The notes beneath the pieces were generated by a model that did no database searches, was not told where the DNA came from, and was given only the letters and a program-made list of their open reading frames with translations. 64,000 nucleotides of DNA from Weissella ceti (GTDB lineage Bacteria; Bacillota; Bacilli; Lactobacillales; Lactobacillaceae): positions 992,001-1,056,000 of the forward strand of contig NZ_CP074441.1 in the NCBI RefSeq assembly GCF_018394055.1, given 5' to 3'. The translations under genes were made by a program, and so were the position numbers. Positions 1 to 8,970 of the stretch are shown piece after piece. How positions within the stretch are numbered: the first letter of the stretch is position 1; every line of letters begins with the position of its first letter.

Positions 1-599
1 CCACCTGATTCAGGTAGCACGATCGTGCGCCACATTGCAGGTGTTCCACCAGCAGCAATAAATTGGCTGTAAACTGATCCTGAACCAGCAGGCGCAGCAG
101 AAGCACGTGGTGCTGAAGGTGCTGGTGTAGCAGCTGCTTGTGCGGCTACTGCGGCAGCTTCTTCAGCGGCTGCTTTTTCGGCAGCTTCCGCTTCCTTTTT
201 AGCTTGTTCTTCGGCCGCCTTAGCAGCTTCTTCAGCTTCCTTCTTTGCCTTTTCTTCTGCAGCCTTAGCAGCCTTTTCAGCAGCTTCTTGCTTGGCTGCA
301 GTTTCCTTAGCAACCTTAGCAGCCTTTTCGGCAGCCTTGTCAGCGTTTGACTTTGTGTCATCTGCAATCTTATCAGATGATACAGATGTGTTTGATGTAA
401 CACGGATGTTTTGGTCCGCAAAAGTAATGTTAGTGTTTGAGGCTGATGCAGAAACCATGTCGTCGATTGACACAGCTAGTTCTGAATCAGCTGATTGGTT
501 AGCTGATAGTGTTGATGCAGCGTGAACCATAGTTTGGCCGGTCGTCAACAATGCAACGATTCCAGCCACCGTTAAGGCAACTTCTTTTGATGTCTTCAT
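1..599 (-). CDS. Apf-like secreted cell-wall protein, 3' part outside window
   Basis: The start is at 599, with GGAGG about 10 bases upstream; the frame runs off the left edge after about 199 codons. A signal peptide is clear: MKTSKEV, a hydrophobic stretch, then a VHA|AS cleavage site near residue 27. A Thr/Ser-rich region follows, then a long Ala/Glu/Lys-rich heptad-like segment (about residues 79-160, probable coiled coil), then an Ala/Pro linker. The last visible part, with WRTIVLPESGG, matches the start of the C-terminal lysozyme/transglycosylase-like domain of aggregation-promoting factors and related LAB wall proteins, including its catalytic-type Glu. The role is probably in peptidoglycan remodelling or surface attachment. 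The gene is alone, with a long leader upstream. The catalytic domain is mostly outside the window, so enzyme activity cannot be judged. Confidence 0.75.
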   Translation of the reverse strand, partial: MKTSKEVALTVAGIVALLTTGQTMVHAASTLSANQSADSELAVSIDDMVSASASNTNITFADQNIRVTSNTSVSSDKIADDTKSNADKAAEKAAKVAKETAAKQEAAEKAAKAAEEKAKKEAEEAAKAAEEQAKKEAEAAEKAAAEEAAAVAAQAAATPAPSAPRASAAPAGSGSVYSQFIAAGGTPAMWRTIVLPESG

Positions 600-665
600 T
601 TCTTTAAAATCCTCCATTGATCATATCGTGTAACCACGATTATCAAATGCTAATTGTTAAAGCAA

Positions 666-714
666 CTTGTGTTATCACAGGTCGTCCTTAGTGATTACCT
701 GTCGCAATCACAAG
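666..714 (-). promoter_or_regulatory. Stem-loop in the 5' leader of the Apf-like gene
   Basis: Read on the minus strand, CTTGTG (714-709) pairs with CACAAG (671-666), and ACAGGT (702-697) pairs with ACCTGT (682-677), giving a two-step stem with an internal bulge. It lies about 70-115 bases upstream of the start. Structured leaders that stabilise mRNA are known for highly expressed LAB surface-protein genes. That role here is inference. Confidence 0.5.
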
Positions 715-840
715 AACTATCTTAACAAGCTAGCATGCTTTTATATTTCAAAAAAATGTCAAACAATCTATTAGATGACTAAACGATGCGTTTTTCTGTA
801 ACATAAATATCACATTCGACGAAAAATCGCCCAAAACCCT

Positions 841-928
841 ATCTCTAAACACTGCAAAAACCTTTTACTTAACCAGTTAATTAATTCCTATAATTTCGTT
901 ATTTTTATTGAAATAATCTCTAAACACT
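841..928. repeat. 13-bp direct repeat ATCTCTAAACACT, two copies
   Basis: Identical copies lie at 841-853 and 916-928, with starts 75 bases apart, upstream of the Apf-like gene and just past the coaA stop. They could be paired regulator sites. No known consensus was matched. Confidence 0.45.
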
Positions 929-988
929 AAAATAAAGCGTCCATCAAACTAGTTTGTAACATAACTGTAATGTAGTAAAGTTTATTTT

Positions 989-1936
989 TTAGTGTTTTCG
1001 TAACCATATTTGATCAATACCATGACCAATCGATTTACGTAAAATTAAATCCGCACGCTCACGTGTCGGCAATATATATTGCGTTAAATTAGGTAAATTA
1101 ACGGTTTCCCAAACAGATTGGGCATACGCCAAGGCTTGTTTTCGTGGTTGTTGCGCCAGTTCAAAAAAATAATTTTCCGGATCATTGACCACTTCTGTTT
1201 GATCTAACAACGCCTCAAATCGGTCTAAATACCAGTGTGCAATCAAATCTGTATCCGCATCTATATAGATAGAAAAATCAAAAAAGTCTGATAAATAAAC
1301 GGCCGATCCCACACTAGACTGTAAAGTGTTGATTCCTTCGACAATTAATATAGAAGGTTTTGAAAACTCGTCAAACTCATCTTGCATCACATCTGAAATA
1401 TCATGCGAGTATTTAGGCGAACGTAGCGTGTCTGTTCCAGATTTAACTTCATCCATAAATGCCAACAATTTAGGCATATCGTACGACTCTGGAAAGCCTT
1501 TGCGTTCCATCATCCCCTCAGCCATTAATTGAGCATTTGTTTTCAAAAAACCGTCTGTGGTCATCAAGGCGACTTCTTGTTCTCCAAACAGGTCTTGTAA
1601 TAGATATGTTAATAAACGTGCCGTCGTTGTCTTCCCGACAGCCACTGAACCAGCAATCCCAATCACAAAAGGCATATCATTGCTGTTTTCATGTAAGAAC
1701 ATCGCTTCATTACGACGATGTGTTCTGAACTCTTCATATAGAAAGCGTACATAACGTACTAGTGGTAGATAAACGTCTTGTACATCCCCAAGAGAGATTT
1801 GGTCGTTAAAGGCCTTAATACGAGTTAGAAACGCCGCATCAATAGCGCTAGGCATTTGAACCGGAGTTTCCTGACCAATATGCCGCCATTGCTCTTTTGG
1901 ATATGATACATAGTTCATCAACTTGGCATCATTCAT
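989..1936 (-). CDS. coaA: Type I pantothenate kinase
   Basis: Phosphorylates pantothenate to 4'-phosphopantothenate, the first and usually rate-limiting step of coenzyme A synthesis; cytosolic. The 315 residues are the usual CoaA length. A P-loop GIAGSVAVGKTT lies at about 93-104, followed by the family's TTDGFL and RKGFPESYD segments and an IVEGIN strand. The start at 1936 lies two bases past the helD stop, and its ribosome site (GAGGATAATC) is inside the last helD codons, so the two genes are probably co-transcribed and translationally coupled. The pairing with helD gives no functional link I can support. The assignment to the bacterial P-loop (CoaA) type, not CoaX, is secure. Confidence 0.95.
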   Translation of the reverse strand: MNDAKLMNYVSYPKEQWRHIGQETPVQMPSAIDAAFLTRIKAFNDQISLGDVQDVYLPLVRYVRFLYEEFRTHRRNEAMFLHENSNDMPFVIGIAGSVAVGKTTTARLLTYLLQDLFGEQEVALMTTDGFLKTNAQLMAEGMMERKGFPESYDMPKLLAFMDEVKSGTDTLRSPKYSHDISDVMQDEFDEFSKPSILIVEGINTLQSSVGSAVYLSDFFDFSIYIDADTDLIAHWYLDRFEALLDQTEVVNDPENYFFELAQQPRKQALAYAQSVWETVNLPNLTQYILPTRERADLILRKSIGHGIDQIWLRKH

Positions 1937-1938
1937 GA

Positions 1939-4224
1939 TTATCCTCGAGTATATAGAGCTGGATCAACACGATCCAACAAAGGTGTTAACTTGTCCAATG
2001 CCAAAACTGTCAAACGGTGCATTGCACGAGATGCAATTGTATAAACTAGTTGGCGTTCGTCATCTTGTGTGTACACCTTATCAGAAGCGTCCCACATGAT
2101 AACAGCGTCAAATTCTAGCCCCTTTGCAAGGTACGCTGGCACAATAATTGTCCCCGGCACCAAACGTTGGTTTTCGGTACGAATAATCGTAACGTCAACA
2201 TCATCACGCAATGCAGCATATACAGCTTCTGCTTCAGCCAAATTCTTAGTAATAATCGCTGTTGTTTCCTCATCATCGACATTACGTTCAACTTGTGTCT
2301 TAGCATCCGCAACCATTTCATCGAAACTTGACGCCACAACAACACGTGGTAATTCACCTTCACGCGCAAAGGCATTAATTTGCGCACCATCAATCAAAAT
2401 TTCCTTCGCGAAATCAGTAATTGGTTGCGTTGAACGGTATGTGTCCGTCAATTGGATATATGCTGACTTTTCTGGGTTAAACAGAGTTGCTAGATCAGCA
2501 CGCAAGCTCACAGAGTTTTCCTTGGTAAAGATGGCTTGGTTCAAGTCTCCTAGCATTGTGAAACGCGCCTTAGGAAAGCTGTACTTCAAGAACGCCAATT
2601 GGAATGGTGTGTAGTCTTGAATTTCATCGATAAAGACGAAACGAATGTCACGTTCTCCATGGCTACCCTTAATCAAGTCAAATAGGTAGATAAATGGTGT
2701 CATGTCAGCTAGTAACAAGTGGCTACCCTTCATTTCAGTAACTGTTTGTTGGATACTTGCAACCCAGTCTTGGTTTGTAATGTCATACTTTGACAAATCA
2801 ACCATGTTTGGCACTGCTTGTAAGAAGTGGACAAATTGCTTGTTGATGTTGATAAATCGATTACGATTAATTCCCTTGGCCAAAGGTGCCAATTCATTAG
2901 TCACAATAATCTTAGCCAAGTACTTTGTTTCTGCTTCTTCAGAATCAAATTCCTTCGCTTCATCACCCAACATTGAGTCATATTCTTCCTTAGAAAGAGA
3001 TTGAATGATTTGTTCAACCCAGTCAGCCTTCATTTCAGTCCCAACATGACCTTGCAAAATGTTCAGTAACTTTTCCTTCGTTGCTTGTAGACGGTTACCT
3101 AGGTGGTAATTTTCGTTAAAGCTGTAGAAGATACTCAAAATACGTTCCTTTGAGATTAATTCCTTACCCTTGAACTTAATTGGACGAACTTGAATATCGT
3201 TGAAGTTCAAACCTTCTGAATAAGTTGTCATCAAATCAAAGTAATCACGTGTTCCCTTAAAGTCGTTCACACGCTTTTGTGCGGGTGTTAAATCTTCTTC
3301 AAAACGTTCTTGCAATGTTTCTAGTTCGAAACGTGGCAAACGACGAGATGCGTATTGGTAGTAAGTCAATTGAACCATGTTTTGTTCCCCTAGTTCAGGC
3401 AAAACTTGGTCAATATAGTCGTTAAATAATTGGTTAGGTGAGAACATGACAACTTGTCCAGAAGTCAATTGTCCACGGTAACGATACAACAAGTACGCCA
3501 CACGTTGTAGAACAGCAGATGTCTTACCTGATCCAGCTGCACCTTGCACGAATAACAAGTCATCCGCAGTATTACGAATAATCTTGTTTTGTTCTTGTTG
3601 AATAGTTGTAACGATTGATTGCATCTTAGTTGTTGAATCACCTGACAAGGCTGCCAACAACATTTGGTCACCAACGGCTTCATCCGTGTCAAAGATTGTC
3701 ACAATTGTACCGTCTTCGATTTGGAATTGACGCTTCAAATGAACAGTCGCATCTTGTTGTCCATCTGGGGTTGTGTATGTCACTTCTCCAACACCATCAT
3801 CATAGTAAATTGATGAAATTGGTGCACGCCAGTCATAAACTAAGAAGTTATCTGGCCCATCAGAAAATGATGCCAACCCAATGTAAATTGACTCCGTTGT
3901 TTCTGCACCTTTTTCTTGCACATCAATACGTGCAAAGTATGGACGCTCAACCAGACGGTCTAAAATTTCAGCACGACGATCAGCTGAGTTCATTGCTGCT
4001 TCACGTTGTTCCAACATTTGTTGTTGTTGACGCACTGAAGTTGCTGTTTCAAATAAACTACCATAGTTTTCTGTTTTGAAACGAACATCCTTCCACCCTG
4101 AATCAACTTGTGCATGTTGGTCAGCGGCATATTGTTGATCTAAACGATTTTGAACTTGTTCATCTTTAATCTTATTCAACACCATATCAAGGCGTTGTTG
4201 TTCTAGTTGAAACCCTTCATTCAT
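1939..4224 (-). CDS. helD: HelD, RNA polymerase recycling ATPase (UvrD/Rep-like)
   Basis: HelD is a superfamily 1 helicase-like motor that binds RNA polymerase and releases stalled or post-termination complexes, cycling the enzyme. The 761 residues match the Firmicutes HelD length. An N-terminal Gln/Glu-rich coiled coil (about 1-95) is the part that enters the RNA polymerase secondary channel. A DWRAPI motif (about 131-136), typical of HelD, follows. Walker A GAAGSGKTS is at about 228-236, the Walker B-like FVFIDEIQD is near 540, and a UvrD-like C-terminal motif ends near 740. The start at 4224 has a strong GGGGAGG ribosome site. It is the first gene of a helD-coaA unit; the hairpin upstream belongs to recA. 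Confidence 0.9.
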   Translation of the reverse strand: MNEGFQLEQQRLDMVLNKIKDEQVQNRLDQQYAADQHAQVDSGWKDVRFKTENYGSLFETATSVRQQQQMLEQREAAMNSADRRAEILDRLVERPYFARIDVQEKGAETTESIYIGLASFSDGPDNFLVYDWRAPISSIYYDDGVGEVTYTTPDGQQDATVHLKRQFQIEDGTIVTIFDTDEAVGDQMLLAALSGDSTTKMQSIVTTIQQEQNKIIRNTADDLLFVQGAAGSGKTSAVLQRVAYLLYRYRGQLTSGQVVMFSPNQLFNDYIDQVLPELGEQNMVQLTYYQYASRRLPRFELETLQERFEEDLTPAQKRVNDFKGTRDYFDLMTTYSEGLNFNDIQVRPIKFKGKELISKERILSIFYSFNENYHLGNRLQATKEKLLNILQGHVGTEMKADWVEQIIQSLSKEEYDSMLGDEAKEFDSEEAETKYLAKIIVTNELAPLAKGINRNRFININKQFVHFLQAVPNMVDLSKYDITNQDWVASIQQTVTEMKGSHLLLADMTPFIYLFDLIKGSHGERDIRFVFIDEIQDYTPFQLAFLKYSFPKARFTMLGDLNQAIFTKENSVSLRADLATLFNPEKSAYIQLTDTYRSTQPITDFAKEILIDGAQINAFAREGELPRVVVASSFDEMVADAKTQVERNVDDEETTAIITKNLAEAEAVYAALRDDVDVTIIRTENQRLVPGTIIVPAYLAKGLEFDAVIMWDASDKVYTQDDERQLVYTIASRAMHRLTVLALDKLTPLLDRVDPALYTRG

Positions 4225-4314
4225 TGGGAGCCTCCCCGTTTTCGTTAAAATTAGTTATTTAATCTTACTACAATTTGATGTTTAATTCCATGTTTGACAA
4301 TTTATCAAGGCAAT

Positions 4315-4348
4315 AAAAAAAGCGCCCGATTTTTTACAATCGAACACT
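4315..4348 (-). terminator. Rho-independent terminator of recA
   Basis: An 11-bp stem including G-U pairs (4348-4338 with 4331-4321) is followed on the minus strand by a run of U (4320-4315). It lies 13 bases past the recA stop. Confidence 0.8.
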
Positions 4349-4360
4349 TTTATGAAAAAC

Positions 4361-5509
4361 TTATTCACCGTCGTCCAACAAATCCAATGATTCTACGTTT
4401 TCATTTGCCTCAACAGCATCAACCTCTTCAACAATTTCTTCCTTGTTTCCCAAGTAAGCATCACGAACACGGTTGTAAATTTCATCATAAGTTGCTTGTT
4501 GTTCAGGATCTTCTAGCCAACGAATTGCATTAACCTTTCCTTGACCAATCTTGTTACCTTCATAAGCAAACCATGATCCTGACTTATTGACGATATCCTT
4601 ATCAACCGCCAAGTCAATCATTTCACCAGTCTTTGAAATTCCCTTACCGAACATAATTTCGATTTCAATTTCACGGAAAGGTGCAGCAACCTTGTTCTTA
4701 GCAACCTTAATCTTAGTCAAGTTACCAACTGACTTCACATCATCTCCATCTGCCTTAGTCGGTTCGATGCTTCCACGACGACGCACATCCAAACGTACAG
4801 AAGAATAAAACTTCAATGCACGTCCACCTGGTGTTGTTTCAGGGTTACCAAACATAACCCCAATCTTTTCACGCAATTGGTTAATGAAAATTGCAGTTGT
4901 TCCAGTACGTAAAATACCACCAGACATCTTACGCAATGCTTGTGACATCATACGTGCTTGTAGCCCAACTGAAGAATCTCCAATTTCACCGTCAATTTCA
5001 GCCTTTGGTGTCAACGCCGCAACTGAGTCGACAACAACCATGTCAATCGCACCAGATGAAATCAATTCATCCGCGATTGCAAGTCCTTGTTCACCAGTAT
5101 CTGGTTGTGACAATAACAATTCATCAACATTAACACCTAATGCACGAGCATAAGCAACGTCAATCGCGTTTTCCGCATCAATATATGCGACAATTCCGCC
5201 ATTTTTTTGCGCTTCCGCAACAGCGTGCAAAGCCAGTGTTGTCTTACCTGATGATTCAGGTCCATAAATTTCAATAATACGACCCTTAGGATATCCACCA
5301 ATTCCCAAGGCGATATCCAACTTCAATGAACCAGTTGATGTTGATTCAACATGCGTGAACTTACTGTCACCCATCTTCATAACTGATCCCTTACCAAATG
5401 ATTTTTCAATCTTCTTCAACGCATCATTTAAGGCCTTTTCACGAGCCGCTTTATCTTCAATACGTCCTTCAATCTTTTTATTCGGATTAATATTCTTCCC
5501 TGATGCCAT
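4361..5509 (-). CDS. recA: Recombinase RecA
   Basis: RecA forms ATP-dependent filaments on single-stranded DNA, catalyses strand exchange and triggers LexA self-cleavage. The 382 residues include Walker [10 protein letters not shown] (about 83-91), the IDAENA and VVVDSVAAL segments, the L1/L2 DNA-binding loops around [10 protein letters not shown] and [14 protein letters not shown], and an acidic C-terminal tail ending LLDDGE. The start at 5509 follows a GAGGTG ribosome site. It closes the conserved rodZ-pgsA-pncC-recA order of Firmicutes. No clear LexA box of the B. subtilis type was found in the 75 bases upstream, so SOS control cannot be claimed. It has its own terminator. Confidence 0.97.
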   Translation of the reverse strand: MASGKNINPNKKIEGRIEDKAAREKALNDALKKIEKSFGKGSVMKMGDSKFTHVESTSTGSLKLDIALGIGGYPKGRIIEIYGPESSGKTTLALHAVAEAQKNGGIVAYIDAENAIDVAYARALGVNVDELLLSQPDTGEQGLAIADELISSGAIDMVVVDSVAALTPKAEIDGEIGDSSVGLQARMMSQALRKMSGGILRTGTTAIFINQLREKIGVMFGNPETTPGGRALKFYSSVRLDVRRRGSIEPTKADGDDVKSVGNLTKIKVAKNKVAAPFREIEIEIMFGKGISKTGEMIDLAVDKDIVNKSGSWFAYEGNKIGQGKVNAIRWLEDPEQQATYDEIYNRVRDAYLGNKEEIVEEVDAVEANENVESLDLLDDGE

Positions 5510-5583
5510 AACGACTCACCTCTTATTAACTTTAACTTAATTTATTTAAGTATACACCTAACGACAAAGACCACGCAACCTTT

Positions 5584-6060
5584 TTAGTTATTAATTTCTA
5601 GTGTTGCTAATAGCCATTCTGCAGCTGCTTCAATTGCTTGTTCACGTACTGCTTGACGATCACCGGTGAACGAAAATTTACGACTCATTACAGAATGATT
5701 TGGTTGGGCAATGCCAATGAACACCGTCCCCGCTGGTTGCCCATCTGCTGGTCCAGGTCCGGCAACACCCGTAAAACTAATTGCCCAACTAGTATCCAAT
5801 TTAGTTTGCGCTCCGCTTGCCATTGCTTTGGCTACTTCAGCGGATACAACCCCTTTGTCAGCGATTAAATCTAGCGGTACATCTACCATACTGGCTTTTG
5901 TTTCAGCTGAATACGTCACAAATCCACCTGGCAAGACAGCAGAGATTCCTGGCACATTACCTAAAGCACTTAGAAACAATCCTGCTGTTAATGACTCTGC
6001 ACTCGTTATTGTTTGTTTTAAGTTGATTAATTGCTCGCCTAATTTAATCACGTTATTCAT
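5584..6060 (-). CDS. pncC: Stand-alone CinA C-terminal domain, nicotinamide-nucleotide amidase (PncC type)
   Basis: Hydrolyses nicotinamide mononucleotide to nicotinate mononucleotide and ammonia, in pyridine-nucleotide recycling. I place the start at 6060 (MNNVIKLGEQL), where GGGGGA lies 8 bases upstream; a longer frame starting at 6111 has no ribosome site. The 158 residues hold the family signatures SAESLTAGL, GVAGPGPADGQPAGTVFIG and a late Arg/Gln-rich helix. The N-terminal molybdopterin-binding-like CinA domain is absent, so this is the short form and the name cinA would mislead. A hairpin separates it from pgsA; recA lies downstream. The position just before recA is widely conserved in Firmicutes. 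Confidence 0.88.
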   Translation of the reverse strand: MNNVIKLGEQLINLKQTITSAESLTAGLFLSALGNVPGISAVLPGGFVTYSAETKASMVDVPLDLIADKGVVSAEVAKAMASGAQTKLDTSWAISFTGVAGPGPADGQPAGTVFIGIAQPNHSVMSRKFSFTGDRQAVREQAIEAAAEWLLATLEINN

Positions 6061-6089
6061 CTGTAAATCCCCCAAGCTAATTGTAAATA

Positions 6090-6122
6090 AAGAAGCCAAT
6101 GTCACAGACACTGGCTTCTTTT
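6090..6122. terminator. Hairpin between pgsA and pncC
   Basis: AGAAGCCA (about 6091) and TGGCTTCT (about 6112) form a stem followed by T-rich DNA on both strands. It may attenuate transcription from pgsA into pncC-recA. Confidence 0.6.
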
Positions 6123-6128
6123 GCTTTT

Positions 6129-6713
6129 TTATTTAAAACCGTCACTGAAGACGCGTCGGTTTTGATAGAAATAATCAATCCCTGAGTAGATTGTCGCAAT
6201 CAACGCAATCCACATCATAATTTCTGCAAATGGTAACCCAATCAAAGCAAAGCCTGTATCATGAAGCAAGAAAAATGTAATTGCAATCATTTGAGACATT
6301 GTCTTAATTTTACCAGGCATTGCAGCTGCAAGTACTTGCCCATCATTTTCAACAATCAGTGTACGTAGTCCAGTAATGGCTAGTTCACGGATAACAATAA
6401 TAGAAACCACCCAAGCTGCTACCCAGTTTAGTTCGACAAAGAAAATCAAGGCAGTCATAACGAGTAGTTTGTCCGCCAAGGGATCCGCAAACTTACCAAA
6501 ATTTGTGACTAGCTTTTGACGACGTGCGATTTGTCCATCTAAAAAGTCAGTCAAAGATGCAACAATAAAGACCACAGCTGCAATCAAATGTACAGTTGGC
6601 ATGGTTGCACCCAACAAGGTAACTGTTCCCCAGTTAAACGGCATTGATAGCAATACCATAAACACAGGAATCAAAATAATTCGAAAAACAGTCAATTTAT
6701 TCGGTAAGTTCAT
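6129..6713 (-). CDS. pgsA: CDP-diacylglycerol-glycerol-3-phosphate 3-phosphatidyltransferase
   Basis: Makes phosphatidylglycerol phosphate from CDP-diacylglycerol and glycerol-3-phosphate, the committed step to phosphatidylglycerol and cardiolipin; integral membrane protein. The start ATG at 6713 has GGGGATTGATC before it; the codon at 6719 is TTG and less likely. The 194 residues contain the CDP-alcohol phosphatidyltransferase signature DFLDG-QIAR with the spaced FADPLAD part (about 55-81), carrying the metal-binding Asp residues, among several hydrophobic segments. It follows rodZ by 15 bases and probably shares its transcript. Cardiolipin synthase, which uses its end product, is encoded about 4 kb away at 10308. 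Confidence 0.93.
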   Translation of the reverse strand: MNLPNKLTVFRIILIPVFMVLLSMPFNWGTVTLLGATMPTVHLIAAVVFIVASLTDFLDGQIARRQKLVTNFGKFADPLADKLLVMTALIFFVELNWVAAWVVSIIVIRELAITGLRTLIVENDGQVLAAAMPGKIKTMSQMIAITFFLLHDTGFALIGLPFAEIMMWIALIATIYSGIDYFYQNRRVFSDGFK

Positions 6714-6728
6714 GATCAATCCCCTTTA

Positions 6729-7628
6729 TTAACGCTTAAAGTTCAACGCTGCACGCCAAACCATCACGTTACCATTCTTTAGTGGCAAATCAGTCCCATC
6801 CAATTGCATTGAAAGCATTGTGGCATTACCAATTTGCATGTTTACACCTGCCATAGTGGCTGGAATTTCAAGCGTTTGTGATGATCCACGCTTAAGTGTG
6901 TCATTCATCAAAACAGTACCATCTGTTCCAGTAATTTGCATCCAAACATCACCCTTAGCTGTAAACTTCAATGGTGTTGTCTTTCCCTTAGGCAATTCAA
7001 TACCAGTATAAGTTACGCTACCAGCGGCAACTTGTGAGTTACCAAGCTTAATCTTCTTATCGTCGCGTGAAGAAGATGATGAATCTGCTTTACTTTCTGA
7101 AGAAGCACTTGATTCAGTCGCACTTTCCGTCTTTGAAACAGATGATGTTGTGACAGATACAGCCTTCTTATCTGGTGTGTTTGTCGCCCCAGTAAAGGCA
7201 ACTACCAACGCCCAAATTACACCCAAAATACTTACGATTGCAATCCCAATCAATACCTTAGGTAGAACACGACGTGTCTTTTCGGCAGCACCTTCTTCGG
7301 CACGATGCATTCCCGCACGTGTCACAAGATCCTTGTCTACGCGTGCACCATCCAATGCCTTATCGGCTTCAGTTGCTGTTGACGCAGTTGTTAAATCATG
7401 TGCTGCTGTAAATGTATCTGCATCCAAATCAAGCGCATTCGCAAATTGACGTACAAACGCACGTTCATAAAATGCACCCGGTAGTTGCTCGAATTGCCCA
7501 TTTTCAATTGCTTGCAAATAACGTGCTTGAATCTTTGTCTTTTGTTGAATTTCTTCTAGGGACATTCCCTTATCAAGACGGGCATTTTGCAAGTCTTGAC
7601 CAATTTGCTTATTACGTTCTTCATTCAT
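6729..7628 (-). CDS. rodZ: RodZ/YmfM-like protein: HTH, one membrane segment, DUF4115
   Basis: Bitopic membrane protein that links MreB to the cell-wall elongation machinery in rod-shaped bacteria; in LAB its role in shape is inferred. The start at 7628 (MNEERNKQIG) follows AGGGTG. An N-terminal Cro/C1-type helix-turn-helix (about 5-70, with GMSLEEIQQKTKIQARYLQAIE) is followed by an acidic linker, one hydrophobic segment (VLIGIAIVSILGVIWALVVA), a Ser/Lys-rich spacer and a C-terminal DUF4115 domain. The 299 residues are normal for the family. It lies between the M16 peptidase pair and pgsA, as in Bacillus. The HTH is thought to bind MreB, not DNA. Confidence 0.85.
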   Translation of the reverse strand: MNEERNKQIGQDLQNARLDKGMSLEEIQQKTKIQARYLQAIENGQFEQLPGAFYERAFVRQFANALDLDADTFTAAHDLTTASTATEADKALDGARVDKDLVTRAGMHRAEEGAAEKTRRVLPKVLIGIAIVSILGVIWALVVAFTGATNTPDKKAVSVTTSSVSKTESATESSASSESKADSSSSSRDDKKIKLGNSQVAAGSVTYTGIELPKGKTTPLKFTAKGDVWMQITGTDGTVLMNDTLKRGSSQTLEIPATMAGVNMQIGNATMLSMQLDGTDLPLKNGNVMVWRAALNFKR

Positions 7629-7698
7629 AACATTCACCCTACTCGTCAATTTATAGTTATTTGCTCATAATAGCATTTTTTAAGGCGTTTTTCAATTC

Positions 7699-8970
7699 TC
7701 AATTCGCTTGTGCAACGATTTCTACAATTTTATTTTGAGGCCCTTGAGCTAAGATATTTGCGACATCATCAACCGTTAATTCACGTAAAATTTTAATGTC
7801 ATCAGCGATGGTGCTTTCGGCAAATGTTTGGCCTTCAAAATGCGTCACCACACCTTCCAAAAAGTTCAAACGTTGAATGGCACGGCTCAAGGCATCAAGC
7901 TTTGCGTACTGGAACGACTCTTTTACTACTTCGAATTGATTAGGTAAATCAGCTAGAACTCGCTTAATTTCTCCGACAAATTCATCAACTTCTCCAGTAT
8001 CACCAACGACACTAATAAACGCAAAACCGCGTTCCCATTCCATGTCCACCGCAAAATTATCATCAATCAAACCATTATTGTACCAATCCATGTATGTTGA
8101 TGAGAATTCACCGAAAACAAGGTCTAATGCCAAACTTACAGCTAAAATTTCACGTAGTGCTTCTTTACCAGTTGCTAAGACGCCTTTATTATCCCAACGC
8201 ATCCCTAACGCAACCTTATTGCGGTTCGTTGGAATGTCGATAAACAGGGGCTCTTCATCACTTTCATGATGCTTAATTGGCAATCGTGTAGCCACCTCTT
8301 GAAATGGACGTTGCCCGGCTAATGATGCAGCAATCGTTGCCTTGGTCTTTTCTACGTCAAAAGCACCTGCGATATAAATGTCCATATTTTGTGGTTGGTA
8401 GAACGCATCAAAAGCAGTCTGAATATCCGCCATTGAAATTGCCGTTAATGATGCATGATCACCAACAATTTCATCAGCCAAAGCGTCCTGTGTATACAAT
8501 TGTGCCATCAAGCCACGATACAGTTGTCCATCAGGATCATCTGCGTATTGGTCAGCTTCTTGCATAATAATATGCGATTCGCGTGCGACATCTTCTTCAG
8601 TTAAAAAGACTTCTTGAGTAAATGACAGTAATTCATTTAAAGCTTCTTGATTATCAGCCAAACTATTGAAGTAATAAGTGGTACGCGCTTGACTCGTAAA
8701 CGCATTGGTGTCAGCTCCATAGGCACTTAACTTTGTAAAAGCATCATAGTCTGATTGTTTAAAGATACGATGTTCTAAAAAATGAGCAATCCCGGCTGGT
8801 TGGTGAATATCTTGACCTTGCCAATTAAAGTCACGATCACGGGCGCCAAAATCAACCGTGATCATCGCTGCCATTTGGTGATAATTTTGTCGTGGCTCCA
8901 AATGAACGCGTAGCCCATTTTCTAGGGTGTACACAATTTCTTCTGGACTAAATTTCTTCACTGGATTCAT
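7699..8970 (-). CDS. ymfH: M16 family metallopeptidase, YmfH-like, catalytic member
   Basis: Zinc peptidase of the pitrilysin family. The inverted zinc motif HFLEH (about residue 65, in IAHFLEHRIF) is intact, with a downstream Glu-rich helix supplying the third ligand. The start ATG at 8970 is preceded by GGAGCAGCAA; a longer TTG start at 8982 is less likely. The 423 residues match the family. It overlaps the stop of the upstream partner gene by 23 bases, so the two are coupled. In Bacillus the equivalent pair is linked to post-translational modification of elongation factor P. The database names YfmF/YfmH refer to the same families. The true substrate is unknown here. Confidence 0.85.
   Translation of the reverse strand: MNPVKKFSPEEIVYTLENGLRVHLEPRQNYHQMAAMITVDFGARDRDFNWQGQDIHQPAGIAHFLEHRIFKQSDYDAFTKLSAYGADTNAFTSQARTTYYFNSLADNQEALNELLSFTQEVFLTEEDVARESHIIMQEADQYADDPDGQLYRGLMAQLYTQDALADEIVGDHASLTAISMADIQTAFDAFYQPQNMDIYIAGAFDVEKTKATIAASLAGQRPFQEVATRLPIKHHESDEEPLFIDIPTNRNKVALGMRWDNKGVLATGKEALREILAVSLALDLVFGEFSSTYMDWYNNGLIDDNFAVDMEWERGFAFISVVGDTGEVDEFVGEIKRVLADLPNQFEVVKESFQYAKLDALSRAIQRLNFLEGVVTHFEGQTFAESTIADDIKILRELTVDDVANILAQGPQNKIVEIVAQAN

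Larger units (their letters stand above)
600..988. other. Long intergenic region, leader of the Apf-like gene
   Basis: No open frame is supported here. It holds the Shine-Dalgarno of the Apf-like gene (GGAGG near 611-615), a strong stem-loop (666-714), AT-rich promoter-like DNA (TTTGACA near 757-763, minus strand, without a well-spaced -10) and a 13-bp direct repeat (841-853 and 916-928). The coaA stop codon lies at the far edge. Confidence 0.6.

Noticed and set aside
138-525. Open frames on the plus strand inside the Apf-like gene (Phe/Ser/Leu-rich and Ala-rich)
   Set aside because: They are antisense shadows of the Ala/Lys/Glu repeat-like region; no ribosome site and low complexity.
2069-2614. 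181-codon open frame opposite helD
   Set aside because: Shadow of a conserved helicase-like gene; no ribosome site.
5510-5583. LexA box for recA
   Set aside because: No CGAAC-N4-GTTCG type sequence seen in the upstream region.
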